NCBI RefSeq assembly: GCF_000772945.1
Contig: NZ_JPVN01000007.1
Location: forward strand, 1 to 64,000
Direction: 5' to 3'
Length of the DNA stretch: 64,000 nt
Source: Ureibacillus manganicus DSM 26584
Lineage (GTDB): Bacteria; Bacillota; Bacilli; Bacillales_A; Planococcaceae
A model generated the notes under the pieces. It made no database searches. It saw only the letters and a list, made by a program, of their open reading frames with translations, and was not told the origin of the DNA. A program made the translations under genes and the position numbers. Below are positions 59,841 through 64,000 of this stretch, piece after piece; the stretch's first letter is position 1; every line of letters starts with the position of its first letter.

Positions 59841-60872
59841 GTGAATAAGTTTGAAAGAATAAAAGCAGCATTAAGTCTGGAGGAAGTTGATCAGGTTCCA
59901 ATTAACCTTTGGATGCATTTGTCAGCTGTTGACCAAAATCCTAAAAGTTTAGCTTTAGCTCAAGTTGAATATGCACGTAAATACGATTTTGATTTTATAA
60001 AATTAATGCCATTTGGTTTATATTGCGTAGAAGACTGGGGAGTAGAAGTTGAATATTATAGCCAGGTTAATAAACCACCTGTTGTAAAGAAGTTTGCTAT
60101 AGAAAAAGTAGAAGATTGGGCAAAGCTTGAAGTGTTACCACCTATTTATGGAACTTATGGAAAGCAACTACAACTGTGTAAGTACGTAGCTGCTGAAGTG
60201 AAAAACGAAATTCCTTTTGTACAAACAATCTTCAGTCCATTAACAGTAGCACGTAAATTAGGTGGGGATAGACTTATTTTGGATATGAGAGAAAAACCTC
60301 ATTTAGTTAAAGCTGCTTTAGAAGTTATAACAGAGACGACGATTAACTTTGTAAAAGCAAATATTGAACTAGGTGTAGATGGATTCTTCTTTGCAACCCA
60401 ATGTGCATCGACTGATTTTATGACAAAAGAAGAATATGAAGAATTTGGTGTTCCTTATGATTTAAAAGTTATTGAAAGTTATAAAGATGAGACTTTCTTT
60501 AATATTGCCCATATGCACGGAGATAACATTATGTTTGATACCATTGCAAAATATCCAGTAAACTGTTTAAACTGGCATGATCGTTGGACTTCACCATCAT
60601 TTGCTGAAGCTCGAAAACTTACGGATAAATGTCTATTAGGTGGAATTAGAGAAGTTCCGTATTACGATCAAAATAAGAATGTCATTAAAAATAGTTTGCT
60701 CTTAGACGGAACAATTCCAGAGATTGAAGAACATATCAGAGAATCAATAAATCAAGTGGACGGAAAAGGAATTATTCTTGGTCCAGGATGTGTTGCTAGT
60801 CAAAATATCCCTGAAAAGAACATCTTTGCTGTACGTCGCAGTGTAGTTGAATATACTAAAACTTTAGCTTAA
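59841..60872 (+). CDS. Uroporphyrinogen decarboxylase-superfamily protein, probable methyltransferase
   Basis: 343 residues of the UroD/MtaA/CmuA superfamily. The start is GTG, eight bases after AGGAG. It lacks the N-terminal arginine pocket expected of true HemE. It keeps the C-terminal ligand geometry of the zinc methyltransferases: HMHGDN (His224, His226) stands where MtaA-type proteins have His-x-Cys, and Cys317 lies in GPGCVAS. Members with this site move methyl groups between corrinoids or thiols and small substrates. Its place at the end of a transporter and PLP-lyase operon suggests degradation of a methylated sulfur or nitrogen compound (inference). Confidence 0.8.
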   Translation: MNKFERIKAALSLEEVDQVPINLWMHLSAVDQNPKSLALAQVEYARKYDFDFIKLMPFGLYCVEDWGVEVEYYSQVNKPPVVKKFAIEKVEDWAKLEVLPPIYGTYGKQLQLCKYVAAEVKNEIPFVQTIFSPLTVARKLGGDRLILDMREKPHLVKAALEVITETTINFVKANIELGVDGFFFATQCASTDFMTKEEYEEFGVPYDLKVIESYKDETFFNIAHMHGDNIMFDTIAKYPVNCLNWHDRWTSPSFAEARKLTDKCLLGGIREVPYYDQNKNVIKNSLLLDGTIPEIEEHIRESINQVDGKGIILGPGCVASQNIPEKNIFAVRRSVVEYTKTLA

Positions 60873-60922
60873 AAATTATTTAGAAATTTTCTAATACGCT
60901 ACTAACAATTTTGAGAGTTTTC

Positions 60923-60955
60923 AAAAAGGCAGGTATACATTACTTGCCTTTTTTA
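60923..60955 (+). terminator. Terminator at the end of the transporter operon
   Basis: AAAAAGGCAGGT pairs with ACTTGCCTTTTT (one G-U) and the T-run continues. The following 130 bases are AT-rich without a gene. Confidence 0.88.
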
Positions 60956-61089
60956 ATTGGATGTTTTACATAATCATATTGAGAGTGATGTAATTTAATT
61001 GTGCCCAATGAACTTTTTTCATATGAAATGGGAAAGCAAGTAATTAAAATAATAATTAAATAAAAAGTGACACAATAGAAGGTGATTAG

Positions 61090-61737
61090 TTGAGTGATAT
61101 GTATTTTAAATATGGAGAAACAGAAATAAATTATCTAAAAAAGAAAGATAAGAAACTCGGAGAAGTAATCGATAAGATAGGCCATCTCAACCGTGAAGTT
61201 AATTCAGACTTATTCTCAGCTATTGTTAACACTATTATCGGACAACAAATATCAACCAAAGCTCAAATAACGATTTGGAAGAGAATGAAGGATGAACTGG
61301 GAGAAATAAATGCAGAAACTATTTTGAATGCTGGTGTTGAAAAGATTAAACAATTTGGCACCTCATTTCGTAAAGCAGAATATATCATAGATTTTGCAAA
61401 GAAAGTTAAATCCGGTGAATTTAGACTTGAAGGTATAAATGGTATGACAGATGATGAGGTTATCGCAGAGCTTTCTTCACTCAAAGGGATTGGTGTTTGG
61501 ACCGCCGAAATGATTATGCTTTTCTGTTTGCAAAGGTCAAATGTGTTCAGCTATGGCGATTTAGCGATACTAAGAGGGTTGCGCATGGTTTATCACCATA
61601 AGGATATTGATAGAGAACGGTTTGAGAAATATCGTAAACGCTTCAGTCCTTATTGCAGTGTAGCAAGTCTATATTTCTGGGCAGTAGCTGGTGGTGCCAT
61701 TGAAGGAATGAAAGATTATAAAATCAATAAAAAATGA
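61090..61737 (+). CDS. alkA: DNA-3-methyladenine glycosylase II (AlkA family)
   Basis: 215 residues of the HhH-GPD superfamily. NTIIGQQISTKAQITIWKR, the helix-hairpin-helix LKGIGVWTAEMIM (131-143) and catalytic Asp157 in SYGDLAILRG are clear. It excises alkylated purines. It lacks the N-terminal domain of E. coli AlkA, as do other short Bacillales forms. The start is TTG after GAAGGTG. An ogt gene follows 17 bases later, so the pair forms an alkylation-repair operon. Confidence 0.88.
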   Translation: MSDMYFKYGETEINYLKKKDKKLGEVIDKIGHLNREVNSDLFSAIVNTIIGQQISTKAQITIWKRMKDELGEINAETILNAGVEKIKQFGTSFRKAEYIIDFAKKVKSGEFRLEGINGMTDDEVIAELSSLKGIGVWTAEMIMLFCLQRSNVFSYGDLAILRGLRMVYHHKDIDRERFEKYRKRFSPYCSVASLYFWAVAGGAIEGMKDYKINKK

Positions 61738-61754
61738 TATCAGAGGAGAAAAAA

Positions 61755-62294
61755 ATGTACTACTCGACAAATTACAAATCTCCGGTTGGGGAGATCTTGC
61801 TAGCAAGTGATGAAGTTAACATTATTGGTCTTTGGATTGGCGAGCAGAAATATATTGGAAATACAATGCCAAAAGATATCATCGAAAAAGATGATTTTCC
61901 AATATTACAAGAAGGGCTCACATGGTTGGATGATTATTTTTCTGGAAAAAAACCGAAATAGTCCAGACTGCCTCTTGCTCCGATCGGTGGCGAGTTCAAA
62001 CAGCAGGTGTGGAAAATTCTCACTGAAATACCTTATGGTGAGCTGACAACATACGGTAACATTGCAAAAGAAGTTGCAAAACGTATGGGAAAAGATAGGA
62101 TGTCTGCGCAAGCTGTAGGTGGTGCTGTCGGACACAATCCGATTTCTATCATTATACCTTGCCATCGTGTGGTGGGCTCTAACGGAAGTTTGACGGGTTA
62201 TGCAGGTGGGATTGAGAAAAAAATCAAACTACTAAAGCACGAAGGGACAGATTTGACCGAACTGTTTGTGCCAGTAAAAGGAACAGCACTTTAG
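61755..62294 (+). pseudogene. ogt: Methylated-DNA-protein cysteine methyltransferase, interrupted by amber codon
   Basis: Read in a single frame from the ATG at 61755 (GAGGAGA upstream), the sequence encodes a full-length Ogt of 179 codons except for TAG at codon 69 (61959-61961). The N-terminal domain ends ...YFSGKKPK, then after the stop SRLPLAPIGGEFKQQVWKIL continues with the active-site PCHRV (Cys136) and NGSLTGYAGG. No frameshift is needed. Both halves are well conserved, so the lesion is recent, is read through, or is a sequencing error. Without readthrough the active-site Cys is lost. Confidence 0.85.
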
Positions 62295-62410
62295 AAATAG
62301 TAATTAATAGAAGGAACGGTATTGTTTAAAAAAGGCTATTACGTTTGAACAATCAGATCCTAGAGCGTACATTTGTATTGAAGTTATAGATTACTATTTG
62401 TACTAAAGAG

Positions 62411-62445
62411 AGGCGTTTCTTTAAGAGAGAGAAATGCCTTTTCTT
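62411..62445 (+). terminator. Terminator after alkA-ogt
   Basis: AGGCGTTTCT (62411-62420) pairs with AGAAATGCCT (62430-62439, one G-U), followed by T-rich sequence. A second perfect 8-bp hairpin (AGAACAAG/CTTGTTCT, 62472-62494) follows without a T-run. Confidence 0.8.
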
Positions 62446-62565
62446 ATTGAAGTAAAGGGAAGGTTAGTTGAAGAACAAGTTTTTAGCTTGTTCTAACAAT
62501 CGGGACTTTAATTGAACAGGGAAGGATGTTATTATACTGCAAAATAATTACCTACATTTTTTACT

Positions 62566-63033
62566 TCATTTTTCTAAGATATTTTTTAATGCTTTTTGAA
62601 GTACGTCCACAATGGCAGCAATGATAGCTGTTGCAAAAATACCCATTAGACCGAGTGCTATCGGACCTGCTGCGTCATCACTCGTGAACATTGCATACAC
62701 CCTCAAGTAAACTATTACTAACAAAATTAAGAAAATAATTGTAAAAGAGCATTTTTTTATAACCTTCAAGGATTTAAGGGATAATTCGGAAAAAGCGTTA
62801 TTTTTATCGATATAACTCAATAGTTTAAATGCTTGATACAACGCAACAGAAAACGTAATACATACTCCATACGCACATATTAATAATGGATATATCGAGT
62901 AATCTCCTGGACGCACTATCGAATCTCTTCTGGCTGCTTCAGGCAACAAAAATATACACACGGCAAGTACCGCAATTCCAATAAGAAGAGTAACGACCTT
63001 TAAGAAAAAAGTTGAACCTAGTTTAACATTCAA
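62566..63033 (-). CDS. DUF2975-type membrane protein
   Basis: 155 residues with four helices (about 10-28, 47-65, 92-112 and 123-143). The pattern with YIDKNNAFSELSLKSLKVIKKCS between helices 2 and 3 matches DUF2975. Members are usually encoded beside a small Xre-type repressor; none is seen here. The likely start is TTG at 63033, eight bases after GAGG; a GTG nine bases upstream overlaps the ribosome site. Function is unknown. Confidence 0.75.
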   Translation of the reverse strand: MNVKLGSTFFLKVVTLLIGIAVLAVCIFLLPEAARRDSIVRPGDYSIYPLLICAYGVCITFSVALYQAFKLLSYIDKNNAFSELSLKSLKVIKKCSFTIIFLILLVIVYLRVYAMFTSDDAAGPIALGLMGIFATAIIAAIVDVLQKALKNILEK

Positions 63034-63215
63034 TTGAAGCACCTCACTGATTTAATGATATTGTAAGTTTAGTACATTAATTATTGATTTACAATAAATT
63101 TATTTCGTTTTTCACTAAAGTATTATTGTTTATTATATATAAATTTAATTATTATGTGAGAATCGTAACTTAACAATCGGCCGCTATTCTTGAATAAGAA
63201 GCGGTTGAAATGAAT

Positions 63216-63250
63216 AAAAAAAGCTAGATTCCTAAAAATAGGAACCTAGC
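63216..63250 (-). terminator. Terminator of the tetR gene
   Basis: GCTAG-x-TTCCTA pairs with its complement around loop AAAA, with a T-run on the minus strand (A-tract 63216-63222). A weaker bulged hairpin lies at 63181-63204. Confidence 0.85.
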
Positions 63251-63310
63251 GTATATAATTTCGTAAATTAATAATTAACTATTCATACAACTTATGATTT
63301 CTAAAGTTTG

Positions 63311-63904
63311 TTAAGTCTCGTTTTCTTTTATATAAAATCCTCTTGCAAAGGTATTAAAAATACGTATTAGACGTTCTGTCATATCACTGGGTGTCACATC
63401 AAAATCCTTCGCAATCCAATCCATTATTGTCCCCGCCGTACCATAGGCCATATAGCGTTTTTGGGCGTGGTCATCAACGCTAGTTACTCCGTATTGAATA
63501 TCAAATTTATTCTTAAGTAAATTAAAAATAGCTTCAGGCAATTGTTGGTGAATGTAGGGTAATGTATCTTCTAAAAGTATTAATGTGAAGTAATCACGGT
63601 GATCGTAAATGTAATACAACAATTCGAAGGAGTTTGTGGTCAACTCATTTACTTTCATCTGACTATCGCTTTGGTATTTCGACATGCTGTAATACTGTAT
63701 GGCTTCAAACATTTCATCCATTAATTCTTCTACTAATTCGTATATGTTTTGATAATACACATAAAAGGTTGTTCGATTATATTGGGCATAATCAACCACG
63801 TCCTTCACCGTAACAGCACTAAATCCTTTCTTATGTACCATTTCAATAAATGCCTTTTTTAAGAAACTCTTGGTTCTTAAAGCATGGGTGGAATTGGATT
63901 TCAT
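63311..63904 (-). CDS. TetR/AcrR-family transcriptional regulator
   Basis: 197 residues. The N-terminal helix-turn-helix is KSFLKKAFIEMVHKKGFSAVTVKDVVDYAQYNRTTFYVYYQNIYELVEEL. The C-terminal helical domain resembles TetR_C_33/DhaS-like forms (HRDYFTLILLEDTLPYIHQQLPE). The ligand is unknown. The regulated gene is probably to the right of the window, or it is the DUF2975 gene downstream. GGAGAGGGAAAT precedes the ATG. Confidence 0.9.
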   Translation of the reverse strand: MKSNSTHALRTKSFLKKAFIEMVHKKGFSAVTVKDVVDYAQYNRTTFYVYYQNIYELVEELMDEMFEAIQYYSMSKYQSDSQMKVNELTTNSFELLYYIYDHRDYFTLILLEDTLPYIHQQLPEAIFNLLKNKFDIQYGVTSVDDHAQKRYMAYGTAGTIMDWIAKDFDVTPSDMTERLIRIFNTFARGFYIKENET

Positions 63905-63957
63905 ATTTCCCTCTCCTATTATTCGACAGATTGATTAAAAGTGTTGGTTTCTTCGAC

Positions 63958-63987
63958 ATTATAGCAAATGTTAAGGATTGTGTACAA
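63958..63987 (-). promoter_or_regulatory. Sigma-A promoter of the tetR gene
   Basis: On the minus strand -35 TTGTAC (63982-63987) and -10 TATAAT (63958-63963) are 18 bases apart. TGC just before the -10 gives an extended -10 element. The start codon is about 54 bases downstream. Confidence 0.75.
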
Positions 63988-64000
63988 AGCGTGAAAGCGA

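Noticed and set aside
59841-60872. Assigning this gene as hemE (true uroporphyrinogen decarboxylase)
   Set aside because: The N-terminal arginine-rich substrate pocket of HemE is missing, no other heme genes are nearby, and the H-x-H and Cys pattern fits the methyltransferase branch of the superfamily better.
61734-62294. Frameshift in ogt
   Set aside because: The two open parts are in the same frame (their starts differ by a multiple of three). The interruption is a single TAG codon, so no frameshift is needed.
62329-62405. Short frame after ogt reading AITFEQSDPRAYICIEV, reminiscent of an acetyltransferase start
   Set aside because: Only about 25 codons before a stop and no convincing start or ribosome site. 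Too short to support as a gene or pseudogene.

Overview
The window comes from a low-GC Gram-positive chromosome of the order Bacillales. The gene orders purEKBCSQLFMNHD, yerABC-pcrB-pcrA-ligA-yerH, gatCAB and dagK-rlmCD all follow the Bacillus subtilis pattern. The sequence style, the NETI gene ahead of purE, and the cyd genes beside gatCAB suggest the Planococcaceae (Caryophanaceae), such as relatives of Lysinibacillus, Solibacillus or Psychrobacillus. Genus cannot be fixed by reading alone.

Layout. (1) 1-5.4 kb: the 3' end of a 5S rRNA gene and its terminator, an APH-fold kinase, a small membrane gene with a damaged or unusual start, and a minus-strand operon of response regulator, histidine kinase and two PepSY proteins with aspartate-rich tails (ykoGHIJ-like). 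(2) 5.6-19.3 kb: a NETI gene, then the complete IMP-biosynthesis operon. Its leader carries paired PurR boxes, a sigma-A promoter, a guanine-type riboswitch and a terminator. Seven 21-bp-phased repeats lie between purH and purD. (3) 19.3-33.1 kb: DUF2892 gene, adenine-deaminase-like yerA, yerB, yerC, pcrB, pcrA, ligA, camS/yerH and gatCAB. (4) 33.2-41.9 kb: a cytochrome bd-type oxidase with a 36-aa CydS-like subunit and another 30-aa membrane ORF in front, a thioredoxin-like protein, dagK, membrane proteins, a lipoprotein and rlmCD. (5) 41.8-53.6 kb: an accessory zone made of three segments. Each segment ends in a degenerate copy of the rlmCD 3' end, with an in-frame stop and then a hairpin terminator. 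The cargos are a YibE/F pair, an amine oxidase, and a LysR/ankyrin/deaminase/LTA-synthase block. (6) 53.6-64 kb: a LysR gene, a seven-gene operon (GntR regulator, PLP lyase, amino-acid-type ABC transporter, UroD-like protein), alkA with an ogt gene interrupted by an in-frame amber codon, a DUF2975 protein and a TetR regulator.

How the parts work together. The pur operon is controlled at initiation (PurR) and by attenuation (riboswitch). The downstream block supplies purine salvage, DNA repair and replication, and Gln-tRNA(Gln) formation. Most of the backbone is ordinary. The main unusual signal is the set of repeated rlmCD tails, which looks like successive insertion of small islands at the codons for the catalytic C-terminus of a 23S rRNA methyltransferase. 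No recombinase gene is present in the window. A second point of interest is the operon that couples a UroD-family protein carrying an H-x-H motif to a gamma-family PLP lyase and an ABC importer.
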